Source: Gammaproteobacteria bacterium
GTDB lineage: Bacteria > Pseudomonadota > Gammaproteobacteria > SZUA-229
Length of the DNA: 64,000 bases
NCBI GenBank assembly: GCA_015488885.1
Contig: WFMW01000044.1
Span: 1-64,000 of the forward strand
Reading direction: 5' to 3'
Shown in pieces: positions 33,312 to 42,143 of the stretch; position 1 is the first letter of the stretch, and every line of letters begins with the position of its first letter. Under the pieces are notes generated by a model, which searched no databases, was not told the DNA's origin, and saw only the letters and a program-made list of their open reading frames with translations. A program made the translations under genes and the position numbers.

Positions 33312-34127
33312 ATGAAACAGATTCTAAACCGGCTACATGCCAATCAGTGCGTGGTCATGGGTATTCTTAATGCCACGCCCGATTCATTCTCTGATGGTGG
33401 TGTTTATAATCAGCTTGATGATGCCGTTGCGCGTGCCTGCCAGATGCAGGCTGATGGCGCCGATATTATTGATATAGGTGGGGAGTCAACCCGTCCTGGC
33501 GCAAAAGCAATAAGTACGGCGCTGGAAATTTCTCGTGTTATCCCGGTCATTCAGGCAATTCGTAAAAATTCTGCTATACCTGTTTCTGTTGATACAACAA
33601 AACCTGAAGTAATGCGTGCCGCTGTAGAAGCGGGTGCCGATATGGTTAATGATGTCAGTGCTTTACAGGCTAAAGGTGCAATCCAGACCTGTGTTGAACT
33701 GGATGTACCGGTGTGTTTAATGCATAAACAGGGTAAGCCGGAAACCATGCAGCAGCATCCTGTTTATCGACAGGTAGTTGCCGAAGTCAAGGCTTTTCTA
33801 CTTGAACGGGTTGCGCGTTGTCGGCAGGCGGGTATTGCGCGGCAGCATATTATTCTTGACCCCGGCTTTGGTTTTGGTAAACGCCTTGAAGATAATTTAC
33901 AACTGCTGGCGAGGATCGATGAACTGGTAGAGACCGGTTATCCGGTACTGGTTGGGGTTTCGCGTAAAAGTATGTTTGGTATGTTACTGGATTTACCGGT
34001 TGATCAACGTATGACCAGTAGTGTGGTTGCGGCGGTACTGGCCTATACTCGCGGGGCGCGTTTTTTTAGAGTGCATGATGTAAAACAGACCGTAGATGCG
34101 TTAAAACTCTGTCAGGCGCTGACGTAG
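33312..34127 (+). CDS. folP: Dihydropteroate synthase
   Basis: 271 aa TIM-barrel enzyme. MGILNATPDSFSDGG at about residues 16-30 and DIIDIGGESTRPGA at about 50-63 are the two signature loops. PVSVDTTKPEVM, INDVSAL-like VNDVSALQ, and ILDPGFGFGK and GVSRKSMFG line the pterin and pABA sites. It joins dihydropterin pyrophosphate and p-aminobenzoate in folate synthesis and is the sulfonamide target. It keeps the ftsH-folP-glmM order common in Gammaproteobacteria. Confidence 0.96.
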   Translation: MKQILNRLHANQCVVMGILNATPDSFSDGGVYNQLDDAVARACQMQADGADIIDIGGESTRPGAKAISTALEISRVIPVIQAIRKNSAIPVSVDTTKPEVMRAAVEAGADMVNDVSALQAKGAIQTCVELDVPVCLMHKQGKPETMQQHPVYRQVVAEVKAFLLERVARCRQAGIARQHIILDPGFGFGKRLEDNLQLLARIDELVETGYPVLVGVSRKSMFGMLLDLPVDQRMTSSVVAAVLAYTRGARFFRVHDVKQTVDALKLCQALT

Positions 34128-34169
34128 ATTGATAAGCCATAAGACCTGACATGATACAGGAAAAGTTTT

Positions 34170-35546
34170 ATGAGTAAGAAATATTTTGGTACTGATGGTA
34201 TTCGTGGCCGGGTAGGTAGTGGTTTAATGACCCCTGAATCGGTGTTAAAGCTGGGCTGGGCGGTTGGTCGTGTGCTGGCAGCAGAATCGAATAAACCCAA
34301 AGATGATAGTCAGACTAGTAACCTGCAGACGAATAATCTGGTGGTTATTGGTAAAGATACACGAATCTCCGGTTATATGTTTGAAGCTGCACTGGAGTCA
34401 GGGCTGTCTGCAGCAGGTGTTGATGTGCGTCTGCTGGGGCCGATGCCAACGCCAGGGATTGCCTATTTAACCCGTACTCTACGTGCATCAGCTGGGGTGG
34501 TTATCAGCGCGTCGCATAATCCTTATTATGATAACGGGCTGAAGTTTTTTTCACCACAGGGCGCTAAGCTTGATGATGAAATAGAGCTAGCCATTGAAGC
34601 CATGTTTGATTCACCGATGGAGATTGTGGCACCAGCACAACTGGGTAAAGCCAGTCGTGTGATAGATGCTCAGGGTCGTTATATTGAAGCCTGCAAAGCC
34701 AGTATCCCCATTGGCGTACGTTTTAGCGGCCTGAAAATAGTCATTGATTGTGCGAATGGTGCGACTTATGACATAGCGCCCAAGGTATTTGAAGAGCTGG
34801 GTGCAACAGTGATCAGTATCGGTCATAATCCCGATGGCGTCAATATTAATGATGGCTGCGGTTCTACCTGTCCATCTCATCTGCGCAAGCATGTCCTCAT
34901 TGAAGAAGCTGATCTGGGTATTGCTCTGGATGGTGATGGTGATCGTGTGGTGATGGTGGATCATAATGGTGAAGTGGTTGATGGTGATGAGCTTTTATAC
35001 ATTATTGCGCGCTCACGCCAGCATAGCGGTGCGGATATTCATGGTGTTGTCGGTACCTTAATGAGCAATATGGGGATGGAAATCGCACTCAAGGAGCTGG
35101 GACTGGAGTTTGCACGCAGTCAGGTTGGTGACCGTTATGTGCTGGAAACATTACAGCAACAGCACTGGTTTCTGGGTGGAGAATCCTCCGGCCATATTAT
35201 CTGTCTGGATCGTACTACGACTGGAGATGGCATTGTGTCAGCGCTTCAGGTGCTGGCCTATCTGGTTGATGCAGGTATCAGTCTGCATGAAGCAAAATCC
35301 GGTATGGCCAAGTTTCCTCAGGCAATGATTAATGTACCTCTCCATGATGGCGCCGACCCAATACATGCGAACAGTGTGCAGCGAGCCGTGCAGGCTGCTG
35401 AACAGACACTGGATGGCCGTGGCCGGGTTTTGCTAAGACCCTCCGGGACTGAACCGCTGGTGCGGGTGATGGTTGAGGGTGAAGATGAAAAACTGGTTAA
35501 GAAATTAACCCGCGAAATTGCTGATTGTGTCACCAGAGCGGCGTAA
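34170..35546 (+). CDS. glmM: Phosphoglucosamine mutase
   Basis: 458 aa, four-domain phosphohexomutase. The beginning [13 protein letters not shown] is invariant; the phosphoserine loop is [13 protein letters not shown] (Ser at about residue 114), the metal-binding loop is [13 protein letters not shown] at about 252-264, the sugar loop is [10 protein letters not shown] at about 336-345, and the phosphate loop is [12 protein letters not shown] near 423-434. It interconverts glucosamine 6- and 1-phosphate for peptidoglycan and LPS. A linker of about 15 residues ([16 protein letters not shown]) near residue 41 is longer than usual. Confidence 0.97.
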   Translation: MSKKYFGTDGIRGRVGSGLMTPESVLKLGWAVGRVLAAESNKPKDDSQTSNLQTNNLVVIGKDTRISGYMFEAALESGLSAAGVDVRLLGPMPTPGIAYLTRTLRASAGVVISASHNPYYDNGLKFFSPQGAKLDDEIELAIEAMFDSPMEIVAPAQLGKASRVIDAQGRYIEACKASIPIGVRFSGLKIVIDCANGATYDIAPKVFEELGATVISIGHNPDGVNINDGCGSTCPSHLRKHVLIEEADLGIALDGDGDRVVMVDHNGEVVDGDELLYIIARSRQHSGADIHGVVGTLMSNMGMEIALKELGLEFARSQVGDRYVLETLQQQHWFLGGESSGHIICLDRTTTGDGIVSALQVLAYLVDAGISLHEAKSGMAKFPQAMINVPLHDGADPIHANSVQRAVQAAEQTLDGRGRVLLRPSGTEPLVRVMVEGEDEKLVKKLTREIADCVTRAA

Positions 35547-35702
35547 AAGTAGCTGGCAAATGATAAATGGATGTTTTTCCAAAAACGGCATAGCGGATAG
35601 CTGATATATAGTGTACTTTATCAATATATAGGTATTTATTAATATATTCATAGCGTTAAGATAAATTTATAGCGTTTTCATGTAAAACCCGTCACATCAA
35701 GA

Positions 35703-35731
35703 TTGATTTATTTGCCTCCTGCAGGTATCCT
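35703..35731 (+). promoter_or_regulatory. Candidate tpiA promoter
   Basis: TTGATT at 35703-35708, 17 bases, TATCCT at 35726-35731, 34 bases before the tpiA start. The whole glmM-tpiA gap (35547-35764) is AT-rich and holds no gene; GCTGGAGAAAGAA is the tpiA ribosome binding site. Confidence 0.4.
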
Positions 35732-35764
35732 TCTCACCCTTTAATCATATAGCTGGAGAAAGAA

Positions 35765-36517
35765 ATGCGTCAGGTGATGGTTGCTGGCAACTGGAAAATG
35801 AATGGTTCCAGTGAATCAGTCAAAGATTTGATGGTTGGTATTAAGGCGGGCATGAGCGCGGTATTAAATGCCGAAGTTGTTGTGTGCCCACCAGCCGTAT
35901 ATATCCCACGTGTTTCTGGCGCAGCTGATGGTAGCGTAATTAAAGTTGGCGCACAAAATATCTGTGATCAGGACAACGGTGCATTTACCGGAGAAATTTC
36001 GGGCGCAATGTTAAAAGATGTGGGTTGTGACTATGCCATTGTTGGTCACTCGGAGCGTCGCGCTCTTTATGGTGAAAGTGACGAACTGGTGGCCAGACGC
36101 TTTGCCGCAGCCCGCCGTAATGGCATCAAACCCATTTTATGCATTGGCGAAACGCTGGATGAACGTGAGTCCGGGGTCACCAATCAAGTATGCGCACGGC
36201 AGATTGATGCGGTGATTGCGCTCGAAGGTGTTACCGCACTGGCTGATGGGGTTATTGCCTACGAACCCATCTGGGCGATCGGTACCGGTAAAACAGCCAG
36301 CCCCGAGCAGGCACAACAGGTTCACGCTTTTATTCGTGGAAAAATTACCGCGCTGGATGCGGATGTCGGCGCTGGCTTACGTATTTTATATGGTGGCAGC
36401 ATGAACCCTTCTAATGCCGCAGAGCTGATTGGTCAGACGGATATTGATGGTGGTTTAATTGGTGGCGCTTCACTCAAGGCAGATGATTTCCTGGCTATTT
36501 GTCAGGCAGCAAATTAG
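35765..36517 (+). CDS. tpiA: Triosephosphate isomerase
   Basis: 250 aa. VAGNWKMNGS at about residues 6-15 carries the active-site Asn and Lys, VGHSERRALYGE at about 93-104 the electrophilic His, and AYEPIWAIGTGKTASPEQAQ at about 160-179 the catalytic Glu and the flexible loop; ILYGGSMNPSNA at about 206-217 binds phosphate. It interconverts dihydroxyacetone phosphate and glyceraldehyde 3-phosphate. The tpiA-secG-tRNA-Leu order is a gammaproteobacterial hallmark. Confidence 0.98.
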   Translation: MRQVMVAGNWKMNGSSESVKDLMVGIKAGMSAVLNAEVVVCPPAVYIPRVSGAADGSVIKVGAQNICDQDNGAFTGEISGAMLKDVGCDYAIVGHSERRALYGESDELVARRFAAARRNGIKPILCIGETLDERESGVTNQVCARQIDAVIALEGVTALADGVIAYEPIWAIGTGKTASPEQAQQVHAFIRGKITALDADVGAGLRILYGGSMNPSNAAELIGQTDIDGGLIGGASLKADDFLAICQAAN

Positions 36518-36550
36518 TAGCAGGTTAAATTAGTAGCGGGTTAATTGGGT

Positions 36551-37084
36551 ATGAATATTGGTTTAATGATTTTACATGTGATCCTTTCGATATGTATTGT
36601 CACACTTGTTTTATTACAGAAAGGTGATGGTGCGAGTGCTGGTGCAGCATTTGGTGGTGGCGGTGCTGGCAGCGTTTTTGGCGCCAGTGGCTCATCAAAT
36701 TTTTTAAGTAAATCCACGGCTATTCTAGCAACGCTTTTTTTTATTAACTGTGTGGCACTGGCTTATCTTGCTGCGCATCGTAATGTAACGGGCGACACGG
36801 TCATTGATAAGTTAACTGCGCCGTTAACAAAAATTACCCAGCCGGTAACAGTAACCACTAATTCAGCAAAAAAAGCTGGGCAGTTATCAGCCGGGCAGAC
36901 AGCAGGTAAACTGAAAACACACGGGCAAGCGATGGCGCCGGAAACTTCAGCATCTGAAACATCTGATATACCACCACCTGCTGCTGTAGAGCAAGCTGAA
37001 CCAGTAACAAACGCTCATGGTTCAACTATCCCGGATACAACGGTACCACCTGCCGCCAAAGGTAAAGCAACAAAGACAAAATAA
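36551..37084 (+). CDS. secG: Protein translocase subunit SecG
   Basis: 177 aa from the ATG at 36551. Two membrane helices: LMILHVILSICIVTLVLLQ (about residues 4-22) and STAILATLFFINCVALAYLA (about 57-76). Between them is the typical KGDGASAGAAFGGGGAGSVFG linker, read in parts. SecG supports SecYE during protein export. The tail after residue 80 is about 95 residues of Thr/Pro/Ala/Lys-rich, low-complexity sequence, much longer than in E. coli SecG (110 aa in total). Confidence 0.94.
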   Translation: MNIGLMILHVILSICIVTLVLLQKGDGASAGAAFGGGGAGSVFGASGSSNFLSKSTAILATLFFINCVALAYLAAHRNVTGDTVIDKLTAPLTKITQPVTVTTNSAKKAGQLSAGQTAGKLKTHGQAMAPETSASETSDIPPPAAVEQAEPVTNAHGSTIPDTTVPPAAKGKATKTK

Positions 37085-37110
37085 TACTTTATCAAGAGTA
37101 TGCTCTAATA

Positions 37111-37195
37111 GCCGATGTGGTGGAATTGGTAGACACGCTATCTTGAGGGGGTAGTGGCGAAAGCTGTGCCGGTTCGACTCCGGCCATCGGCACCA
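37111..37195 (+). tRNA. tRNA-Leu (GAG)
   Basis: 85 bases with a long variable arm, as expected for a class II tRNA. The acceptor stem GCCGATG pairs with CATCGGC; A-CCA is encoded. The anticodon stem is CTATC/GGTAG and the loop TTGAGGG gives anticodon GAG. It begins 26 bases after secG and is likely cut from the secG transcript. Confidence 0.96.
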
Positions 37196-37264
37196 TATTT
37201 GTACCTTGTTTGTTTTACGGTTCTGCTTATCAGGCAATAACAAAAATATAATGGACTTGATGGG

Positions 37265-37292
37265 CTGACAGTGATGCATAGTCAGGTATAAT
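37265..37292 (+). promoter_or_regulatory. Promoter of the nuo operon
   Basis: CTGACA at 37265-37270, 16 bases, then TATAAT at 37287-37292 preceded by AGG. It lies 84 bases before nuoA. Downstream of it TGATATGA and TGTCGGG-type motifs recur (about 37308-37346), which might be regulator sites. Confidence 0.55.
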
Positions 37293-37375
37293 ACGACCGA
37301 CTTGTGTCGATATGATCGTGTCGGGTTGATATGACTGTATCGGGTCAAACTACTATTTCTTAAAAGGCCGGGGAA

Positions 37376-37735
37376 ATGCTTGAAAATTATTTACCAGTTT
37401 TAATCTTCCTGATTATCGGCTTGCTGGTGGGTGTCGGCGCTATGTTTATGGGTGGTTTTATGCTGGCACCATCACGCCCTGATGAAGCCAAGAACTCCCC
37501 CTTTGAATGTGGATTTGAAGCCTTTGAAGATGCCCGCATGAAATTCGATGTGCGTTATTATCTGGTTGCCATTTTATTTATTATTTTTGATCTGGAAACG
37601 GCCTTTCTGGTTCCCTGGGCACTGGTACTGGATAAAATCGGTCTGTTCGGCATCTTTGCAATGGTTATCTTTCTCACCATACTGATAATCGGTTTTATTT
37701 ACGAGTGGAAAAAAGGAGCACTGGAATGGCAATAG
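37376..37735 (+). CDS. nuoA: NADH-quinone oxidoreductase subunit A
   Basis: 119 aa with three membrane helices (about residues 5-30, 62-84 and 88-110). The loop after helix 1 has the conserved [14 protein letters not shown] (about 41-54), the ND3-type loop near the quinone site, and [20 protein letters not shown] starts helix 2. It is part of the membrane arm of complex I next to the peripheral arm. It overlaps nuoB by ten bases. Confidence 0.97.
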   Translation: MLENYLPVLIFLIIGLLVGVGAMFMGGFMLAPSRPDEAKNSPFECGFEAFEDARMKFDVRYYLVAILFIIFDLETAFLVPWALVLDKIGLFGIFAMVIFLTILIIGFIYEWKKGALEWQ

Positions 37736-38262
37736 AAGGTGTTTTTGAAAAGGGTTTTGTTACCACTTCTGCTGATAAGCTGATTAACTGGGCACGTACC
37801 GGTTCACTGTGGCCGGTAACCTTTGGTCTGGCCTGTTGTGCGGTGGAAATGATGCAGGCAGGTGCCTCACGTTATGATCTGGATCGTTTTGGTATTTTGT
37901 TTCGCCCCAGCCCGCGGCAGTCCGATGTCTTGATTGTGGCAGGTACGCTGTGTAATAAAATGGCACCCGCTCTGCGCAAGGTTTATGACCAGATGGCAGA
38001 ACCACGCTGGGTAATTTCAATGGGTTCCTGTGCCAATGGCGGGGGTTACTACCATTATTCCTATTCGGTTGTACGTGGCTGCGACCGGATTATTCCTGTT
38101 GATATCTATGTGCCGGGGTGTCCGCCAACGGCAGAAGCCCTGTTATACGGTATTCTGCAATTGCAGAATAAAATCCGTCGCACCAATACCATTGCACGGT
38201 TGCCCGATACCGACAAAACCGGCGCAAAGGTTCAGCAAAAAAAGGTTGAGGCAGGCAAATGA
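37726..38262 (+). CDS. nuoB: NADH-quinone oxidoreductase subunit B (N2 cluster)
   Basis: 178 aa from the ATG at 37726 ([14 protein letters not shown]); GGAGC is upstream. The four Cys of Fe-S cluster N2 are visible: the CC pair in [10 protein letters not shown], Cys in [11 protein letters not shown] and Cys in [16 protein letters not shown]2 hands electrons to ubiquinone at the NuoB/NuoD interface. It overlaps nuoC by four bases. Confidence 0.97.
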   Translation: MAIEGVFEKGFVTTSADKLINWARTGSLWPVTFGLACCAVEMMQAGASRYDLDRFGILFRPSPRQSDVLIVAGTLCNKMAPALRKVYDQMAEPRWVISMGSCANGGGYYHYSYSVVRGCDRIIPVDIYVPGCPPTAEALLYGILQLQNKIRRTNTIARLPDTDKTGAKVQQKKVEAGK

Positions 38263-38969
38263 ACACGGCGGACTTATCTCAGGCTTTAGCACGCCATTTC
38301 CCCAGTGAATTACAATCAAATGTAATTGCACATGATGAAGTTACTGTTGAGGTTTCGGCAGCTCATCTACTGTCTGTGTGTACCCGCCTGCGTGATGATG
38401 AAAACCTGAAGTTTGAACAGTTAATTGATCTTTGCGGGGTGGATTATTCTGCTTATGGCAATATCGAGTGGGCTACTGAATCCACGACTAACAGCGGTTT
38501 TAGTCGTGCGGTAGAACCGGCTGCCGGTGCCCGGTTACGTTTTGGTGACCAGCCCGCATACGTGAATACAGATCGACCACGTTTTGCAGTGGTTTACCAC
38601 CTGTTGTCACTAAGCCATAATCATCGTTTACGCCTGCGTGTTTTTTGTGATGATGAAGCTATGCCGGTAGTGCCATCTGTCGTTGAAATATGGCCATCCG
38701 CCAACTGGTTTGAGCGTGAAGCTTTCGACCTGTACGGTATTTTATTTTCCGGGCATCCTGATTTACGTCGTATATTGACCGATTATGGTTTTATCGGTCA
38801 CCCGTTCAGAAAAGATTTTCCCCTTATTGGCAATGTTGAAATGATCTACGATGAGACGCAGAAACGTGTGGTCTATCAACCAGTGAGTATTGAGCCACGG
38901 GTACTGGTACCGCGAGTGATTCGTCATGATGAGCGTTATCACGAACTGAGCGATGCAGAGGAAGAATAA
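38259..38969 (+). CDS. nuoC: NADH-quinone oxidoreductase subunit C
   Basis: 236 aa. The 30 kDa subunit signature is [22 protein letters not shown]: here [20 protein letters not shown] and [18 protein letters not shown] at about residues 151-190. It is a separate gene, not fused to nuoD as in E. coli. A stretch near residues 70-95 ([19 protein letters not shown]) is a loop also seen in other proteobacterial NuoC proteins. It docks NuoD on the peripheral arm. Confidence 0.96.
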   Translation: MNTADLSQALARHFPSELQSNVIAHDEVTVEVSAAHLLSVCTRLRDDENLKFEQLIDLCGVDYSAYGNIEWATESTTNSGFSRAVEPAAGARLRFGDQPAYVNTDRPRFAVVYHLLSLSHNHRLRLRVFCDDEAMPVVPSVVEIWPSANWFEREAFDLYGILFSGHPDLRRILTDYGFIGHPFRKDFPLIGNVEMIYDETQKRVVYQPVSIEPRVLVPRVIRHDERYHELSDAEEE

Positions 38970-38971
38970 TC

Positions 38972-40225
38972 ATGCCGGAAATTCGTAATTACACCCTCAA
39001 TTTCGGTCCACAGCATCCTGCTGCGCATGGCGTGTTGAGGCTGGTTCTGGAAATGGACGGTGAAGTTATTGAACGTGCCGACCCGCATGTGGGCCTGCTG
39101 CATCGTGCCACCGAGAAGCTGGCCGAGTCCAAGCCCTATAACCAGAGTATCGGTTATATGGATCGCCTCGATTATGTTTCGATGATGTGCAATGAACATG
39201 GCTATGTGCTGGCGATGGAAAAATTGCTGGGTATAAGCATTCCTGAACGCGCTCAGTATATCCGGGTGATGTTTGATGAGGTGACGCGAATATTAAATCA
39301 CCTGTTATGGATTGGTGCGCACGCGCTGGATGTCGGTGCGATGACCATGTTTCTGTATGCGTTCCGCGAACGTGAAGATCTGATGGACTGTTATGAGGCT
39401 GTCTCAGGTACACGCATGCATGCAACCTATTATCGACCTGGTGGTGTGGCCCGGGATCTGCCGACGACCATGCCAAAGTATCAAGCCTCCAAATGGCACA
39501 GTGAACGTGAAGTTGGCAAACTCAATGAGAATCGTCAGGGCTCTTTGCTCGATTTTCTGGAAGACTTTACAAACCGCTTTCCGGGTTATGTGGATGAGTA
39601 TGAAACCCTGTTAACCGATAATCGTATCTGGAAACAGCGTACCGTGGATATTGCTGTTGTTTCACCCCAGCGAGCCAAAGCACTGGGTTTTACCGGTCCG
39701 ATGTTACGCGGTTCGGGTGTTGCCTGGGATTTGCGTAAGAAGCAACCTTACGAAGTCTATGCGCGTATGGATTTTGATATTCCCATTGGCAGCAATGGTG
39801 ACTGTTATGATCGTTATCTGGTGCGTATTGAAGAAATGCGTCAGTCCAACCGTATCATTAAACAGTGTATCGACTGGTTACGTGAGAATGACGGCCCGGT
39901 GTTACTGGAAAACCATAAAATAACCCCGCCAAAACGTGAAGAAATGAAAATGGATATGGAATCGATGATTCATCATTTCAAATTATTTACTGAAGGTTTC
40001 TGTCTGCCTGAAGGCGAAGCTTATGCGGCGATAGAACATCCTAAAGGTGAGTTTGGCTGTTACCTGATTTCCGATGGTGCCAATAAACCGTATCGATTAA
40101 AAATCCGCCCGCCGGGTTTTGTTCATATGTCGGCGATGGATGAGATGGTGCGCGGTCATATGCTAGCAGATGTGGTGGCAGTGATTGGTACCATGGATGT
40201 TGTATTTGGTGAGGTAGATCGTTAA
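38972..40225 (+). CDS. nuoD: NADH-quinone oxidoreductase subunit D
   Basis: 417 aa, 49 kDa subunit related to [NiFe] hydrogenase large subunits. [20 protein letters not shown] at about residues 10-29 and [14 protein letters not shown] at about 40-53 line the quinone chamber, including the conserved His and the GxHR-like loop; [14 protein letters not shown] and the end [13 protein letters not shown] match the family. It forms the quinone-binding pocket with NuoB. Two bases separate it from nuoC and its stop overlaps the nuoE ATG. Confidence 0.98.
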   Translation: MPEIRNYTLNFGPQHPAAHGVLRLVLEMDGEVIERADPHVGLLHRATEKLAESKPYNQSIGYMDRLDYVSMMCNEHGYVLAMEKLLGISIPERAQYIRVMFDEVTRILNHLLWIGAHALDVGAMTMFLYAFREREDLMDCYEAVSGTRMHATYYRPGGVARDLPTTMPKYQASKWHSEREVGKLNENRQGSLLDFLEDFTNRFPGYVDEYETLLTDNRIWKQRTVDIAVVSPQRAKALGFTGPMLRGSGVAWDLRKKQPYEVYARMDFDIPIGSNGDCYDRYLVRIEEMRQSNRIIKQCIDWLRENDGPVLLENHKITPPKREEMKMDMESMIHHFKLFTEGFCLPEGEAYAAIEHPKGEFGCYLISDGANKPYRLKIRPPGFVHMSAMDEMVRGHMLADVVAVIGTMDVVFGEVDR

Positions 40226-40767
40226 TGACAGCAAAAACACCTATGGCTAACAGCGCGGCGATGGATACTATTGAAACCCCGGCCGAGATAGTTTTATCTG
40301 CTCACAGCAGGGAAGCTATTGATGAACTGTTAACGCATTTCCCCCCCGAGCAGAAAAAATCGGCCTTGCTGGGTGCCCTGAATATCGTTCAGCATGAAAA
40401 CAACGGCTTTCTGACAGAAACCCTGATGGTTGCTGTTGCCGATTACCTGAATCTGGCAAAAATCGAAGTTTATGAAGTGGCCAGTTTTTATTCCATGTAC
40501 GAACTGAAACCGGTGGCGCGTCATAATGTGGCAATTTGCACCAATGTCTGCTGTATGCTGATGGGTTCGCAGCGTATTGTTGATCATATTGAAAATAAAC
40601 TGGGTATTAAACTTGGTGAGAGTACCGCCGATGGCCGTATCTACCTGAAAAAAGAGGAAGAATGTCTGGCTGCCTGTGCGGGTGGCCCGATGATGCAGGT
40701 GAATCATGTTTATTATGAAAATCTTACCCCTGAAAAAGTCGATGAAATCCTGGATTCTCTGGAGTAA
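40225..40767 (+). CDS. nuoE: NADH-quinone oxidoreductase subunit E (2Fe-2S)
   Basis: 180 aa, 24 kDa thioredoxin-like subunit. The four ligands of cluster N1a are in [12 protein letters not shown] (Cys-x4-Cys) and [12 protein letters not shown] (Cys-x3-Cys). [16 protein letters not shown] is the conserved segment before them. The start ATG overlaps the nuoD stop; an internal ATG seven codons in is the alternative. It pairs with NuoF in the NADH-oxidising module. Confidence 0.96.
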   Translation: MTAKTPMANSAAMDTIETPAEIVLSAHSREAIDELLTHFPPEQKKSALLGALNIVQHENNGFLTETLMVAVADYLNLAKIEVYEVASFYSMYELKPVARHNVAICTNVCCMLMGSQRIVDHIENKLGIKLGESTADGRIYLKKEEECLAACAGGPMMQVNHVYYENLTPEKVDEILDSLE

Positions 40768-40775
40768 CCGGTCTT

Positions 40776-42119
40776 ATGTCAGCTAAATCCACGACCAAAC
40801 AAATCCGGCCAACCAGCACCCGACCCATGGTGAATACCGCAAATGAGCAGGTTTGTTATGCCAGCCTGAAATTTGAAGACACGCCATGGTCTTATGAAAA
40901 CTATCTTAAAACAGGTGGCTATACGGCGTGGCGAAAAATTCTTAAACAGAAAATGCCGCCTGATGAGGTGATTGAGGAAGTTAAAAAATCCGGTTTACGT
41001 GGTCGTGGCGGTGCCGGTTTTCCTACCGGCTTAAAATGGAGTTTTATGCCCCGTACCGCGCCAGTACAGAAATATCTGGTGTGTAATTCCGATGAAAGTG
41101 AACCGGGTACCTGTAAAGACAGAGAAATTCTGCGTTATAACCCGCATGCACTGGTTGAAGGCATGGCGATTGCCTGTTATGCGATGGGTGCAACGGTGGG
41201 TTATAACTATATGCGTGGTGAATTTATGGATGAACCGGCAGTGCATTTTAAACAGGCATTAAAAGAAGCTTATGCAGAAGGACTGCTGGGTAAAAATATT
41301 CTTTCCAGCGGGATAAATATCGACCTTTATGCCACGCTGGGAGCCGGTGCCTATATTTGCGGTGAAGAAACTGCGCTGTTAAATTCACTGGAAGGTAAAC
41401 GTGGTTTGCCCCGCTATAAACCGCCGTTTCCAGCTAATTTTGGCCTCTATGGCAAACCTACCACCATTAACAATACCGAGACACTTTCATCGATTCCAGC
41501 CATTATGCGTAATGGTGGCAAGTGGTTTCAGAATCTGGGTATTCCAGGCAGTGGTGGTGTCAAGCTGTTTTCTGTATCAGGGCATGTTAATCAGCCAGGT
41601 AATTTTGAAATCCCGATGGGTACCCCGTTTGTCGATTTATTACAAATGGCTGGTGGCGTTAAAGCAGGGCGTCAGTTGAAAGCGGTTATTCCCGGCGGTT
41701 CATCGGTTCCGGTTTTGCCCGCTGAAATTATTATGCAGGCAAATATGGATTATGACTCCATTGCAAAGGCGGGCTCCATGCTGGGTTCCGGTGCAGTAAT
41801 TGTGATGGATGATACCACCGACATGGTGCAGGTGTTGCGACGGATTTCACGCTTTTATTTCTCTGAATCCTGTGGTCAGTGTACCCCCTGCCGTGAAGGT
41901 ACTGGCTGGTTATACCGTATTCTGAGTCGTATTGTCGAAGGCAAGGGTACCATGGCGGATCTGGATAAACTCGATGATGTTGCCAGTAAAATTGAAGGTA
42001 GAACCATTTGTGCGCTGGGTGATGCAGCAGCCATGCCGGTGCGTAGTTTTCTTAAACACTACCGTGATGAATTTGAATATTATGTTGAACATAAACACAG
42101 CATGGTAAAGGCGGCTTAA
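40776..42119 (+). CDS. nuoF: NADH-quinone oxidoreductase subunit F (NADH/FMN binding)
   Basis: 447 aa. [20 protein letters not shown] at about residues 73-92 binds NADH and [19 protein letters not shown] at about 102-117 FMN, and [19 protein letters not shown] follows. The N3 4Fe-4S cluster ligands are in [16 protein letters not shown] at about 366-381. This subunit accepts electrons from NADH. Confidence 0.98.
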   Translation: MSAKSTTKQIRPTSTRPMVNTANEQVCYASLKFEDTPWSYENYLKTGGYTAWRKILKQKMPPDEVIEEVKKSGLRGRGGAGFPTGLKWSFMPRTAPVQKYLVCNSDESEPGTCKDREILRYNPHALVEGMAIACYAMGATVGYNYMRGEFMDEPAVHFKQALKEAYAEGLLGKNILSSGINIDLYATLGAGAYICGEETALLNSLEGKRGLPRYKPPFPANFGLYGKPTTINNTETLSSIPAIMRNGGKWFQNLGIPGSGGVKLFSVSGHVNQPGNFEIPMGTPFVDLLQMAGGVKAGRQLKAVIPGGSSVPVLPAEIIMQANMDYDSIAKAGSMLGSGAVIVMDDTTDMVQVLRRISRFYFSESCGQCTPCREGTGWLYRILSRIVEGKGTMADLDKLDDVASKIEGRTICALGDAAAMPVRSFLKHYRDEFEYYVEHKHSMVKAA

Positions 42120-42143
42120 CGTACAGGTTTGTAAATAAATATC

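Noticed and set aside
39066-39476. Minus-strand frame of 136 codons inside nuoD
   Set aside because: Its His/Pro/Arg-rich product is typical of an antisense frame to conserved coding DNA.
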